Shown: positions 22,701 through 35,386, counted from the stretch's first letter. The stretch is 64,000 bases of DNA from Schistocephalus solidus (GCA_017591395.1 WEDG01000846.1:124001-188000); one strand, 5' to 3'. Notes: generated by a model not told the origin, from the letters alone. Made by a program: numbers and translations.

Positions 22701-25700
22701 ACTGATTTCATTTACAGACATTTGCGGAGTCAACATCCTGTTCGATAAATTTTCAGACAAAATTGAGTATTTTTCATTAAATGGACAAAACATCGTGAGG
22801 CAGTCCAGTTCGTTGATTCATAAACGGGTTGAGGTAAAATTAGGAGGAGGGAAATAATCATGCTATTTCATAACATCGGATATCGCAATATCAAAGACTC
22901 CTGGAATTATTGATCCAGGAGATTTAATGAGTGTCTTAGGCCTTAAAGGAAAAACTTTGAATGATACTTCAAAATAAAGCGTATTCTTCTCTCTAAAAAG
23001 TAGGGGAAATTCACGATTTTCGAGAGTCACTTGCATGCTGAGTTACATATTAGAACCTGCGATATGGCTCTCATGTTTAAACGAGCATTTAAAGTAAATT
23101 ATTTTAGTTACAGTCAGTTCAGTACGCCTTATAAGTAGGTAGACATGCTTGCTGGCATCACAGCTTCCAGACAGTTACTCATGAAATACTATCTAATACC
23201 AAGTAGATGGCGAAAAATATATCTCACATGCTAAAAAAACATTTGAGGTTAAAATATTATCGGAGAATATGATTTTTAGAAATCCGAAAAACCTTAATCG
23301 AGCCCAGTGTCTGTCTACCGATTTTTATTTTGAGAAGTTCTTGAACCACCCGTGTTTTACATGTTTCCATCTGCTGCAAGACTATTTTCATTCAACGAAA
23401 AATGAGCATGGATTGGAAAAAACAGTTGCACTGGTAATCCTTATCAAGTCCCAAGGTAATACCATTTTTTCTTGGGTGGAGATAACTTGATCCATTGAGA
23501 GATTATTCGCCCTTTTTGCCTTGGCGTTCGCTTTCCTTACAAATAAACTAATTTTTATGAACTCATTGTCTACCCCTTTGAGTAATCTGATGCAATTACA
23601 AGTCACATGCCTAAGCAAAAAAAGAGTAAAATTCCTAACTATGTCGTTGTCCAAATCATGACTTCCCTCGAGTTCACCCCACGCCAAGATGTGATAAACG
23701 TCAAAATTCTAACCTTCAAGGCACTTCACTGCTAAGTCTGTACTGTTCTTCTTCAGCCAGTAACTTATCCCTAGCAGACGAAGCAAAACTGAAACTAGAA
23801 TCTGAATCAACAACGAAGTTCGCAAGAAGGGAGCTTCGAGAGTGACAATGGAAAGTCAAAGTGAAATCAAAAGCAAAAAAATATATTTGCGTACATTCAC
23901 AATGTGAGCAATAATAGTACCAGTTTGTAGAAACTGCCAAAATTTGTATAACATTTCCGTTTGTTAATCCTGTGTTGTAACTTTCATAAGTGCATGCGTA
24001 TGTTGTAAAACTTGACGGTAGTGAACACTATATCTAAGTCATAGTTTGGGCAGGGTAATGGAGGTTATGAGGTTAGTTGAACTGTAAACCTCACTTTTTA
24101 ATATTTATTGGCGTAAGATTCGCCGCAAACCCAAACGATGAAATCATATCGCTGCATGCGGCATCGTCCTTTAACAATTAACTAAACCCTGATATATGTG
24201 GACGAGTGCTGTGGTTATCTTTGAAGTAGTTGAGGCAGGATCGCTAAATTCGGCTATCGCAGCTGACCTTAATAACGACATCTGCGGTAGGTTCACATGA
24301 GCTTGTGAGAGTTTGTGATTTAAAGTTAAATCACCGTGGATTAAATACTTCGTTTGGCATTTATGCAAAACAGTTTTTGCATGACGCTTTCGGCATGACC
24401 GTAATGGTTTTCATGTCTTCACTCCACATTTTGAACAAAGTAAGTAGGAATGAACCGTAAATCCCGAATGCGTACACTGAGTAAACATTTGATTTATGTA
24501 AATTTTATACTTAAACTCGTGTTTAACAAATGCGTCAGTTCAACAAAACATAGTTCTGCAATAATCATGGCTGTTTTAATTTTACACACATATTATACGA
24601 ACCCTATAATTTTTTTCAGTTACTTGCGGCAAAAACGCCGTTAGTATTAACCATTCATCCAAATTGAAGGATTTCGTTGCACAGTAGAATATTCAAAAAA
24701 TATTTTGCCTAAATAAAACCGTTTTTTAAGTTTAACTCGTGGGTACGAAATAAGCCTTTATGCAGAACACCCCTACGGAGGTTCAAATGTCAGAATAAGC
24801 GTATTTTAGTTTCTCTTTCGCTGTATGTGAGGTTTAAACGCCATTAACGTATACAATCTGTGTTGTTGCCATTGAGAGAAATGTTTCGGTTGCTGTTTCT
24901 CGTTTTAGCAAAACAATATCAGTTTTCTTCAGGGGAGGACCTTCCAGTTTGTAGTGAGGTATATAAGCATATTTGACAGCTTCTAAGTTCACGTTTGTAT
25001 CAAACTTTAATCTTAGTTCGTTTTTTTGTTAGAAAGCTGTTACACCTACTTCCTACTTTTATATAATCTTCCAAGTAAAGAGAATTTAAATATTTTTATT
25101 TTTCCTGTTTAAGGATGGAAAAGATAAAAAAATCGTATAAGTGTGATATGTGATTTCTTACGTGAAAGTGCATCATCGCAGACAGTTCGGCCTATTATTT
25201 TGTTTTTGCTCTACTGTAAATAAAAAACAACTTGCAGTAAATACTTTGGCAACTTATTCTGGTAACTTTTTACCTCTCAAATTAGTCACGTGGTTGATCA
25301 GAAGCAAAGGGGATAAGGATGGATAGAATATCATCCTGGGAGCAATTCCATTTGAAAGCGCACAAGAAATATTGCCGATGATTAATGTTAGTAAGTAAAT
25401 AAATATAGATAAAGTTGTTCAATGTCCCACATTAACTGATTAAAAAGCAGAGGCAACAACGTTTGAAAACTTATATCATGATATTTTATGGTCAGGAAAA
25501 TTATGCATATTTTAATCAAATTAAAATGTGTTATGAGAGATTTATCCAATACGATAACCGTAAGCGTTCACCAATGTGGTTGGAGAAGAACTAAGAAATA
25601 AAACGCGGCCCACATCGCAATAGAAATCAAGAATATGATAGTGAGTATTCGGTAGTCTGGTAAAACGTTGAGCTACATTGGTTTCAGGAAACGTGTCCAT

Positions 25701-26099
25701 CGATCAGTGCAAAAGTATACTGCAACCATCTGAACCATCCAATGTCTCGCAAAAAATTGTCTAGACTGGCCAAGTGCTCGACTCATATTCCATTGTACGA
25801 CAACTCTACCAGAAGAGAGTATTAGGCTGACAAATAGTGTGGGAGAGGTGTGGGCACATAATTACGGTTGGATTTTGGGTGGGGAGGGGGCAGCGAGTCA
25901 CAAATGTTACGGCACCGTGTGTGTTATACCGCTGACTGCCTGTAGGCAGGTAGTGAATATTACACGGTTATCCCGCAGTCGCTGATTACTCAAACATGCA
26001 TATAAACTTATGGTTTATGATGATAGACCCTGAATAAGCGGATTTGCTCCAAGTAAAAAATACAGTCTTTCATTAAATGAATAAATAAATATATGGTTA
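19796..26099. other. Long stretch without a recognised gene
   Basis: A GC-rich patch lies at about 20330-20520. A 152-codon frame at 20566-21024 (+) and a 93-codon frame opposite it have no recognisable domain. An 8-bp-arm palindrome (ctcctgga...tccaggag) lies at about 22901-22924. Nothing else could be identified. Confidence 0.4.
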
Positions 26100-26143
26100 G
26101 TACGCGCTCACCGATGGGTTGCAGGACTCACTCCTCCCGTTGT
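26100..26143 (-). repeat. SINE family 2, 3' tail remnant
   Basis: The words acgcgctcaccgat and gactcactcctcccgtt match the reverse complement of the SINE tail (ggaactcacttatcccgttc and acgctcaccgatcg in other copies). Only about 44 bp remain. A 101-codon frame that follows (26142-26447, +) has no recognisable similarity. Confidence 0.5.
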
Positions 26144-27004
26144 GTATCAAAAACTCACGATTCTGAGTACACTTTTGCCTATGCAATACTTACCACAAAT
26201 TCGGGAAATCCGGCCTGTTGACATTAAAGTAATTCAAAAACACTACAGCGTCTCCCAGTGGAAATTAAATTTTTGGGTTGACGGATGCGCCTACGGCACA
26301 ATTGCGTTGATTGGTCTTGATGAGCAAGCAAGACGCTTAGAGGGCACAAAGTTGATAGACACCAAGCATCCGGAATGTGCAAGGGTGAAGGGGATTCAGA
26401 ATGAAGTAAACCATGTTGTATTATCTTTCATTCGAGTTTCGTGTTGAATGCTTGTTGGAAAACAGAAACATTAGACAAAACTTCCCCAGCACAAAATCAC
26501 TTAATCTTCCGTACAAGTAAGCAAAGTTTGCACAAGCACGTTTTGCCTTTTTTAACTTATTAACGTCAGTATTGAAAGATTTAAGGATAAACTATCTTGG
26601 GTTAATTTTAGAGCATATAGACGGTCGGAGAAAATGAAGACATAAGAATTTATTTTCCAATGTCCATTTTCAAAGAGTCGATACGTGTGCCCTCTGGAAA
26701 AGATACCATTTGTCTTCTCAACAGCAAAAGCTAAGATATAGTTCTGTAAAACTTCATTTTACACGGAAAATGCAAAACTAGGTTGTTAGTCCGAACCCCC
26801 AGCGTGTGTATTGGCGACTTTATATGCTCCTGTGGATACGAGAATGCCTCTTGGCATAGCTGATAAAAGGCAACGTTGGGTCATAAACCAGCGCTATTCT
26901 TGTGCTCATAGTTGATTCCGGACACCTTGCTAAGTCCCATGAAGTCCTCTAAACAAATTAACACATCTCAAATGACTGCCTTAAATCACTGAAACAGGTG
27001 AATG

Positions 27005-27137
27005 ATCCCGACAAAGACGAGGGAGACTAAAATGGCATTTCAGGCTTATTAGGCGTCATCAACCAGTCATTACGAACTCCTGACGGTGCACCATCCGAGG
27101 CTCAAACCAACTATTTGTTAATCCATTGGGACACGGG
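27005..27137 (-). repeat. SINE family 2, single minus copy
   Basis: The body (atcccgacaaagacgagg, then atcaaccagtcattacgaac) and a head with a degenerate B box (tccgaggctcaaaccaac) and A-box end (aatccattgggacacggg) are present. It lies directly left of the inverted pair at 27.2-27.7 kb. Confidence 0.75.
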
Positions 27138-27179
27138 ATCGTTGTCTTTCCAGTTTAGATTGGGACTATGGACATTTGT

Positions 27180-27370
27180 TGATGAAAGCTCACCTATCGC
27201 TAATGGAACTCACTTATCCCGTTCTGCCTTTGGGCTCTCTCGTAATCCCCGAAAGCAGCTGCAAAGTGGCTAGTATTATAGGCAGATAAACAAAACCGAC
27301 AAAGACAAGAGAGACTGGAATGTCAATTTCTGGCTCATTAGCCCTCATCAGCCAGTCATACCTAACCATA
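27180..27370 (-). repeat. SINE family 2, headless 3' part (left arm)
   Basis: It begins with the complement of the 3' terminus (gatgaaagctcacctatcgc), followed by cccgttctgcctttgggctc and the body up to catcagccagtcatacctaa. It stops before the tRNA head and abuts the plus copy. Confidence 0.8.
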
Positions 27371-27388
27371 GAGAAATATGAGTTGCAT

Positions 27389-27668
27389 TAGTGATTGGCG
27401 AGTGCTCAATGGTAAGAGAATTGAACTTCTGATTAACAGGATATGGGTTTGCTCATCGGGCAGCGCACCACCTAGGGTTTGTTATGACTGGCTACTGACA
27501 GTTAATGAACCAGAAATGACCATTCCAGTCTCCCTTGTCTTTGTCGCCATTCTTCATTGTCTTTACTACCACTAACCGCTGTGTGGCTGCCTGCGGGTCT
27601 TGAGAGCGAGCCCCAAGGCAGAATGGGGGAATGAGAGTCTCTATAGTGTTCGGTGAGAGTTCATCAAC
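27389..27668 (+). repeat. SINE family 2, near full-length (right arm)
   Basis: This is the best-preserved copy. It has a head with GTGCTCAATGGTAAGAGAA as A box, the gcgcaccacctagggtttg junction, the body (tatgactggctactgacagt, then cattccagtctcccttgtct) and a tail (ccccaaggcagaatggggga) ending cggtgagagttcatcaac. It gives a consensus length of about 280 bp. Confidence 0.85.
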
Positions 27669-29805
27669 GAACACTGGAATAGCGCCCAATAGTAGCACTT
27701 GCAGCTGTCACAATCAGTCTACGCAAGGAAAAGATGTTCGCATAGCAGCATATCTTGCGGGCCTGCCTTGATCATGTGTACAACCCGTTTACGTGTTGAG
27801 TGAACTTTTCCGTGGTCTTCTATTGTTCGCATCTGATGCACCTCTTTTAATTCCCCTCCAATGCACACCAGTCATCCTCACATGAGAGGTGGGACACCGA
27901 CTGTTCCGAAGTATCCCTCTTTCATATCCCTCGCATCCGACCAGGTAAAATTGGCTACTGAATAGTCATTCATTGTAAGGCGAAATTTGAGATTAATTTG
28001 ACCCTAAGTGTCCTAAGGGCCTAAGTGATTTTCTAATGCCAGAAAATCATTGGCTCTAGCCTGGTCTCAAAATCTGCCTTCACAGCAGGCCTACGTACAA
28101 CTGAAGTGCACTGGGACTGAGGGAGCACCGGTTCACATGTTGAAACATATCCTCCGGCGGGGTTTCGGTGGAATAAAGAAGTCCGATCACTTTCTGGATG
28201 GAATGCATTGGAGAAACGACGAGCCCTTGCACTCATAAAATCAGAAATGCTGATGTTCGATAATGCGAAATAAAACTGGTAAATCCCAGGCTCAGAGTGA
28301 TTAAGTCCACGTCAAAGACAACGAGGAAGGACGCCGCGAGGTTTACATCCAGGGCTAGGTGACGGGAGTCAAATGTCACTATGAATTTGATGTTTCCTGT
28401 CCAAATGAATATACCAATTTCGGAAAGACGGTAGACCGTTTCGAAGGGATATTCAAGCGGGATCCTTGACCACTTTTACCATGTACCTACGTGTTATGTC
28501 GTTAAACAACAACAACAACATATGACGGTTGTACTGGTGGCTAGGGGAACCAAGAACCTCCACACATCATGGAGATGCTTAAAGCAAACTTCATGGTGAA
28601 GAGTTATTTTCTGTTATAAAAAATATGTTAAAGTTTTTGTCAGTTTTGCTAACAGAAACCAGTTCTGGGTTTAGAGGCATAGAAGAAGACAAAGCGATTA
28701 CATGTAGGCTACATGCTGTCTCGTCCATGCGATGAGAGCCAGGGAGTTCTGTTGCAGCCAGAAATTCGTGATAAAATTGGCTAACTTCCAGTGGCAGCAT
28801 GTCCGGTGTCACTAACTGGAATGTTTCTACGATGGAGAGTTACTAAGTTATAGTGTGTGATTGACGACAGCGTGTTCCACTTGCAGTCTCTAGCATGGCA
28901 GAGAACTAATGTTAGCAATTAGCAAATCACGATGTTAGCCAGATCTAGCCGATGCGCGTGACTGCCCTAGGTGTGAGCAGCCACCCGTCATAATTTCTCA
29001 GCGCACCTAAATAGTGAAAACGAGGTATGCACTCGGTGCCGTACGGTCATTAAGTCAGAGACTGAGTAATGAACGGCGCAGGCGGTCGACGAGCAATGCG
29101 TGGGCATTGTATGAATGATTAGGAGTGGACTGCTTATATGTTTTTTCCTACTTTGCTACTGTTCTCGTGAGGCTGAAACACTGTTAATCAAAAAGTTCCT
29201 TTTTCGTTTTTACCCTGATGCTGTAATGCATTAAGCCTATTAACACGTTTCTGGTTTGCAGATAAAACGGACTGCTTGATGTTCCCGATGTTAAGAGTGG
29301 TTTTACTCAAATGCCGAGTGTAGTTAATAAGCCATACACTACTGGAATAAGTTTTTTGTGTCATGTGTATACCTCTTTCATGCAGGCTTAAATGATGCCA
29401 TTTGTAAATGTAAAGAGTTCTCATGTATCTAAGGGAAGGTAATGATATACGATACGAAGGAGTGTAATCATTTTTTAGGCTTAAGTTATTTCAGATATTG
29501 AAATAGTTTCTTCACTTGTATTGTCCTGATTGACATAGTTATCGCTTGCCTGAAGATTGCTTAAGGGGAAATTCCAGATAAATATTTAGATTCCGCCATT
29601 GCCTGCCTGCATCCCTGCATCTTGTCATTTCACTTTGTTTCAAAGTGGGCAAGACTGTACCTGCAGAAGAGGTTATCTACAAATAAAGACAAGATGTGGC
29701 CTCTGTCTGCTTTATTCATAATATACCTGACCATGACCACGCGCCTGGTCTGCCCAACGAAGCATTACGGGCCTTCCGCAATAATCTCCTAGCGTCTGAA
29801 AAACT
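27669..29805. other. Stretch without a recognised gene; (AAC)n run at 28507-28521
   Basis: No gene was supported. At about 28480-28521 the sequence cgtgttatgtcgttaaacaa runs into (CAA)n, which looks like the 3' terminus of a non-LTR element, but no coding remnant upstream could be read. Confidence 0.4.
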
Positions 29806-29837
29806 CGGCGGCCTCGGTGGGATTCGAACTCACTTGA
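29806..29837 (-). repeat. Inverted fragment of the family 1 tRNA head
   Basis: The plus strand reads ctcggcggcctcggtgggat then tcgaactca. This is the reverse complement of the B-box end of the family 1 unit at 30233-30264, placed immediately left of the plus-strand units. Confidence 0.7.
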
Positions 29838-30306
29838 ACCAAGTGTGATTAAACTCACGGATCCCCGTGGGGCCTCGTAGCTCAGTTGGCTAGAGCATTG
29901 GCTGAACTAAAGTCTTCCCCTTGCAGGCCTGGGTTCGAATCCCACCGATGCAGCCGAGTTTTTTCACAAGTTGGTCAAAGGAATTATTCAACTCTGCCAA
30001 AATCTTCTACTAGTTAATTGTGCCTGGTAGTCATCTGGTGGATTCTAGATTGATTGCTTAGGAAGACCTGCTTGGACAGTCAGCTTATTGCATCAGAATC
30101 GGTGAATTCCATACGTTGCAGTAGGCTGGGTGGGTAACTTAACCCAAGTGTAATTAAACACCTAGCTCCCTGTGGGCCTAGTTGCTCAGTTGGCCAGAGC
30201 GTTGGCTGTACTAAAGCCTCTCTCTTGCTGGCGTGGGTTCGAATCCCACCGAGGCCGCCGAGTTTTTCCCGTTTTTCAAAGGAATTATTCAAATCTGCCA
30301 AAATCC
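29838..30306 (+). repeat. Tandem tRNA-headed repeat, family 1, about 1.5 units
   Basis: Two tRNA-like heads lie 304 bp apart, each preceded by accaagtgtgattaaac or the like and followed by the same tail (gccgagtttttt, then caaaggaattattcaa and tctgccaaaatc). The first head has an exact A box TAGCTCAGTTGG at 29878-29889 and B box GGTTCGAATCC at 29932-29942. The second has TTGCTCAGTTGG at 30182-30193 and GGTTCGAATCC at 30236-30246. The second head can pair GGCCTAG with CGAGGCC and form a perfect 5-bp T stem. The long segment between anticodon arm and T arm resembles class II (Ser/Leu) tRNAs. The repeating unit argues for a tRNA-derived SINE or satellite rather than a true tRNA gene. Confidence 0.75.
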
Positions 30307-31984
30307 TCAGCTTATATCCTAGCCCCGTTGTCCTAAAGACATATTATGCCACCTGCACTAGAACAGGTCAACGAAAAGCCCTCCAAAATGCAAATCACTG
30401 CATGCGAAAAACGGAGAAAATATGTCTGATTGTTGAAGACCTACAGCCGGAAAGGAAAACAATAACTCACTGAAAGCGCACTTGTCCAAAGAGTGCAATT
30501 TAGTCATTTGAACAGAAGTGCTAAAACATCCATCTTGTTTATCATATGCCACAACTCCACTCATGGTTATTCGAGAAAATCGATGTATTTGGCTAAAGAT
30601 TCGGTTGATACTATAAACATTGTTACCTCAATTTTCTGTCAGAATTAATTGCGAACTGTAAACTGTATAAACCTCGTTTTGTACTAGTTATCGTGACGGC
30701 TTAATCTGACATTCAGATGTCTGTTTGCTAAAAAGGATAAGGGGTTTTATGTGACGTTTGATACTGGACATCGAAATCAGATTATTACCAAGAGTAAACC
30801 CAATTTTCTCTTCGGAAGAGTCTTAGAGGAGAGTGGAAATCTGATGGTTAAACCGAACTGGTCCAATGAAAATGCAAGCGGTGAAATTTGCATAGAGCCT
30901 GTGAGTTTAAACGCCTTGGAAGCAGTTCATTTTGGTAGTGCAGATATATATATTTGAGACAAAGACCGGATGTTAAACTATCATGCAGGGAAGGAAACTT
31001 AATTTCCAATGGGGGAAGGAAACTTAATTTTGGAAAAGAAGGAGCCCTTCCATCCCTGGTACCTACCACAGACTTTTTTCTGTGTCCGTCATTACATTTA
31101 CCACTCGCATGGAACAACAACATTGTGTCACATCCATGAGCTCAGTAGGTAAGACGTCGACGAAAAGTGTAAAATTCAACGTTATGAGCCTTAGCTAAAT
31201 CATCATGCCCATAGCGTGCAGCCAATGTGCAGATTTTCTCACTCTATATGACACAAGTCGATAGTTAACTAGCGTACCTTCTCATTGGATGAAAACATCC
31301 AAGTGTAGGGTAAAGTTTACAGGTGGACCTACAAAAAATATTAAAAAGCAAACTGTGTGTACCCCGCTGTATATTTTACTTAGGCAATTATATCCGGTCC
31401 CTCGGAATATGGCGAAAATGAAACTATGCGAACAATTTCTTGGAAAAACTATCTTTTACCCACAAGTCAACTATGCAAATAACTCTTATCGATAGATATT
31501 TTAAATTAGATCTTAGCTGCGAATTGCTTGTCAAGTTGATGGGAAATCAAATAAACGAATAAGTTGGTGGAATGCAAACGCATTAAATATGTTGTAATAA
31601 CTTAAATGATTGGAGCGTACTGATTGAAACTATCCGCGGTGTAGTTTTAAGATACTCGTATTCTTTAGCAACTTTGTTCTAGGGGGAAAATTGAAACATG
31701 ACAGAGATGGTATTGTCTCAAAATTCAAAATTATTTTCAACATAAAATGCGTGCATTTCTCACTTTTGCCTGCCTCAGGAAATAGCTGCCCATTTTGTGC
31801 AGCAGTTTGGGTACACTTTACGTTTTTATTATGATATGAATGTAAAAAGCTTTATACTGACATTCAGACAAAGCCCGGACTATACTGGGTGTCAGATTTA
31901 GCTGGATTTAAAAATTAATATTACGAATCACGTGGTTCTGGCATTAATTAGACCTGATTTTCAAAAAATCTTGCTGCATTCCAG
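30307..31984. other. Stretch without a recognised gene
   Basis: Only short open frames with no recognisable features. A 14-bp direct repeat, ggaaggaaacttaa, occurs at about 30988-31027. Confidence 0.4.
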
Positions 31985-33250
31985 GCAAGTGGCGGACTGA
32001 AGATGCCATCATTAGATTATCCTCGCTGTTTGCCAACGTGCCCGTAGTAGAAACCATAAACTAACTAGGAGGCTACATACGAGAAACGAACTGCCAGATA
32101 GGTATTGCAGTGGGGACCATAAAAGCACTACTAACGCGATGCAGACCAAATGTTCCGTTCCTCTGCAACGGTCAAATCTACAAGCAAATAGATGGGGTAG
32201 TAATGGGCTCACCGCTCGCACCATTTCTCGCTAACGTCCTCATGGGCCAGGTTAAGCAAACGTACCTCAAGGATAATATCAATGACTTTGATTTCTATGC
32301 CTAATTCGTAGACGATATCTCCTGTCTGACCGACAGTACCACTGATATCGATGGGCCAGTTCAAACGTTTAACAAGACACACCCCGTAATAAAGTTTTCT
32401 GCAGAGACTGAGGCAAACAATGAAATCGTGTTCCTCGAGTATCCTATACACAGACAAGAAGATGGGTCGATCCCAAGTAAGACATTCCGAAAGAAAACCT
32501 GGACGGGACAATAAATTAATTTTCACAATTTTGACCCATTTAATCCAAAACGAAATTTTATTTAAGGATTGGTGACTAGAGTGCGATGCAAATGATCTCC
32601 TGAAACGGTCGACCCAGAGCTCCAGCAATTATAGTTTGACATTCCGCGAAAACGGTTATCCGGAGAAATTCATCCTCCAGAATATAAAGGAGCCTGCCGT
32701 TGCCTCTGCAGGAAAGAAAGAATTATTTATAAGACTAACTTTTCTAGGAGACGCAGCAAGCGAATAAGAAATACGACGTCCACAGATGGCTACCAATAAT
32801 GCTTTCCCGGTGGCGAAGTTGCGCGTATTCTTTGCAAACTCCCTCCTCGTACGATTGGGAAAGATAAAGACCGACTATCGTTGCAGAAAACATCGATGTG
32901 TATGTATTCCTTTACCTGCTTCCGTGGAACCGGACACACTGGCCGAACAACGAGATGTCTGAAGAAGAGAGTACGCGAACACTTAATCGATACAAACCAC
33001 CAGGTTGACACCAAAGAAGCCTTTCAAATTATCTACCGGGCACAACCACACTGCTCTAAACTACTGCGCAAACGGGTGCTCACAACACCCAAGGCCATGA
33101 CGATTTGGTTAGCGAACCCAGCTCTTTGTTGTCAGAAGACGTTGACACACGCACTCTGTCTTCCCTGGCCGATTCCAAGTGGTACTAGCTCGTCGCCCCC
33201 AAACCCTGAAAAGGGTCACACGCATTCCGCGTATTTGACGTACAGACGGT
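31985..33250 (+). mobile_element. Penelope-like retroelement pseudogene (RT + GIY-YIG)
   Basis: The plus strand reads through a Penelope-type RT. SLFANVPVVETIN is followed by a stop, then GGYIRETNCQIGIAVGTIKA, IYKQIDGVVMGSPLAPFLAN, and FVDD at 32305-32316 just after a TAA at 32302-32304. Next come SAETEANNEIVFLE, HRQEDGSI and TFRKKTWTGQ. After further stops a GIY-YIG remnant follows at about 32900-33000 (YSFTCFRGTGHTGRTTR, then VREHL), and then HQVDTKEAFQIIYRAQP and LCCQKTLTHALCLPWP. The GIY and YIG triplets are degraded to GTG and HTG. Multiple stops make it inactive. Its right end is cut by the 3' border of a truncated LINE at about 33380. Confidence 0.85.
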
Positions 33251-33252
33251 GA
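32881..33252 (+). pseudogene. GIY-YIG/C-terminal fragment of the Penelope-like element
   Basis: This is the longest surviving frame (123 codons) of the element. It carries the degraded GIY-YIG core near residues 9-40 and the conserved C-terminal stretch ending in LCLPWP. The start is arbitrary because the real frame enters from upstream through stops. Confidence 0.7.
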
Positions 33253-33382
33253 TCACAGCGAATCCCACCGTTTCCCTCCTACCCCTCCCCACTCGACCGT
33301 CCTGAAACACACCGACATGATCATGCAGACAGCGTGGGAACGACGAATAGGACAAAACAACAACACACCCCTACACACACGC

Positions 33383-34385
33383 TAGTCTGGCCGTCGTTTG
33401 CGCCAATTTCCACCGTATGCTGTGTAGGGGCGGTGACTCGCGCTAGATTATAGTGAGAGTAGACTTTCGTTGCATCTACCTCACTCTCTGTTCCACTCCC
33501 ACACCTGGAACCAGTGTCATGACAAAGTCAAGAAGACCGGAGATAGGAGAGGACGCAGGCCCGCCCACTATGGTCCTTCTCCATAGAGAGGGGCGGCTCG
33601 GATTCAAAATGAGTGGAAGTGCCATAAATGCCACATTAAGATGGAGCCAATACAACCTGAATCTCAGTCCGCCAGTCGTCCATGGCACACAAACGCACGC
33701 ACTGGGTCGACCACGTGGTTCGAGTTATCCCGTCAGTTGGCAACCATCCAAGCCACGGCGTTTAGCGCACCGTGATAGTTTTCAGTGCGTCTGAATGTTT
33801 ATAGTGAGGAAAATGCGCTGAGCCGTTGACCTCACTCTCTCTCCCACCCCCACAATCAGACCACCGTCCGAGTCGGTCACTTGTCTGATGTGGGAGTGGG
33901 CGCATTGGCTGATTGGCCGGCGTACCCCTCTTCGCGCACCTCAGCATGACCTGGCCCCCATAACGCACACAGCAGAATTCACTAAACCAGAGGATATGTA
34001 TGAGCCATTGCCGTCTGACTCCCAGTTCACTGGTCAGCCAAGCAACACACAAAACACACTGGGCCGATGGCTGGGTCTGGTGTAAGCGTCAGATTGGCAG
34101 CCTTCCAAGTCAAGGTTTCTAGGAAAGCGTGATATTCTCAAATTATGGTGTTGTGTTTGGATTGGTGGAGGTAGTGCGTGCTTATGGTGGATTACCACTG
34201 GTTATAGTGGAGGTGCATGCGACCTAATAGGCCCATGCGGTATGGGAAGGTGTGGGAGCAGTGAGGGCAGTGGAGGCGGGCGTGATGACTGTAGTGCGGA
34301 GCTACAGGCACTGGTTTAACAGTCTCCATGCGATGGATTCGTAGATGACCGACCAGGTCACACACTCTCGAGGCACATATAAGCT
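33383..34385 (-). mobile_element. 5'-truncated copy of the EN-RT-zinc-finger LINE, about 1 kb
   Basis: The segment aligns over its length with 35425-36480 of the full-length copy. It contains the 3'UTR (ccaccgtatgctgtg..., agtcaagaagaccggagat, cagttggcaaccatccaagc, cataacgcacacagcagaat) and then, at 34190-34385, the minus-strand end of the ORF. That end encodes HCPHCSHTFPYRMGLL and, upstream, part of the preceding finger and linker. It is truncated inside the zinc-finger region. At the 3' border the plus strand reads acacccctacacacacgc, a CA-rich remnant. Confidence 0.85.
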
Positions 34386-35384
34386 CTGCACATGGCTCAG
34401 AATTCCATTCCTTGTGTAAATGTAACGGCCTAATGATGAATTACTGAAAACATATGATTGTCAATTGACTTTTCAAAGAGAAAATAATAATCCAGCAACA
34501 TGAATCATGCCCTTTGTTGGCTCAGTTAATAACAATGACTAGACCAAACTCACCTTGTAACAGGAAAGGCAAGAATCGAGGAATAAGCTGAAGCCTTGGG
34601 ATGTGTACCACGACTATGTGTCTGCAAAATACGAGGTCCGAACGACTGCATATTTCCCGTGAATTCGTGAAAAAAACGGTATTTCGGCCAAATACTACCG
34701 TTACTGGCGTTACAGGATTAAAGTCTGCTTCTTAGTTCCGACTTGACACTAGAAGGCACGCTGTATTATGTTTTGATCACAAATTCGCCTAAATTTTGTA
34801 ATCATGCCAAACGACGGCGAAACGAGCGATGTCAAGCAGGATTAATCATGGGGAGAAATCTTAAATGATTATTTTGAAACTCTGCTGCATTTGGATATAT
34901 TCCAAGGCGATGAAAATGCCTAGGGATAGTATTATGTATTGTATTTTTTCCATTGACAGAAATATTTGTGACCCTTTATGCTATGAACAGGTCATACGTG
35001 CCTGTTTGTACACATAATGATATTTAGGTGATGTGTAACACCCACTATAAACAGCACTGCAAGTGCACCTGGCAAAAACTGAGTTAGGTTGTCTCACGAC
35101 ACGCGTTTATCGAGCAGCACAGATTCTTCTTAAGCTCATGGCTGTTATTTACCTGAGTGTTCGGAGGCAGTTCCCCTAGGCCACATCCGTCACCATGCCC
35201 AACCCAAGCACCAGTTGGTTCACTGGCTAGGACTGTCAACTGGTTGATGAGATAGATAACGGCTAGCGAGAATGACACTGTGGAGTCCATCAACACGGTG
35301 CATCACGACAAGCTAAGACGTGTGAATTTACTCATTTTTAGACCTGATTGGACTTTTTGGTACTCTCATAGTCTCCCTTGTCTG

Positions 35385-35386
<2 letters not shown>
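34386..35386. other. Stretch without a recognised gene
   Basis: AT-rich sequence separating the truncated and the full-length LINE copies. Nothing was recognised. Confidence 0.4.

Noticed and set aside
28480..28521. 3' terminus of an RTE-type LINE
   Set aside because: The gtcgttaaacaacaa end is suggestive, but no coding remnant could be read upstream on either strand.
29871..30260. Two functional tRNA genes
   Set aside because: A and B boxes are excellent, but both copies sit in a repeated unit with a shared tail, have long irregular spacers between anticodon and T arms, and the first lacks good acceptor and T-stem pairing. A tRNA-derived repeat fits better.
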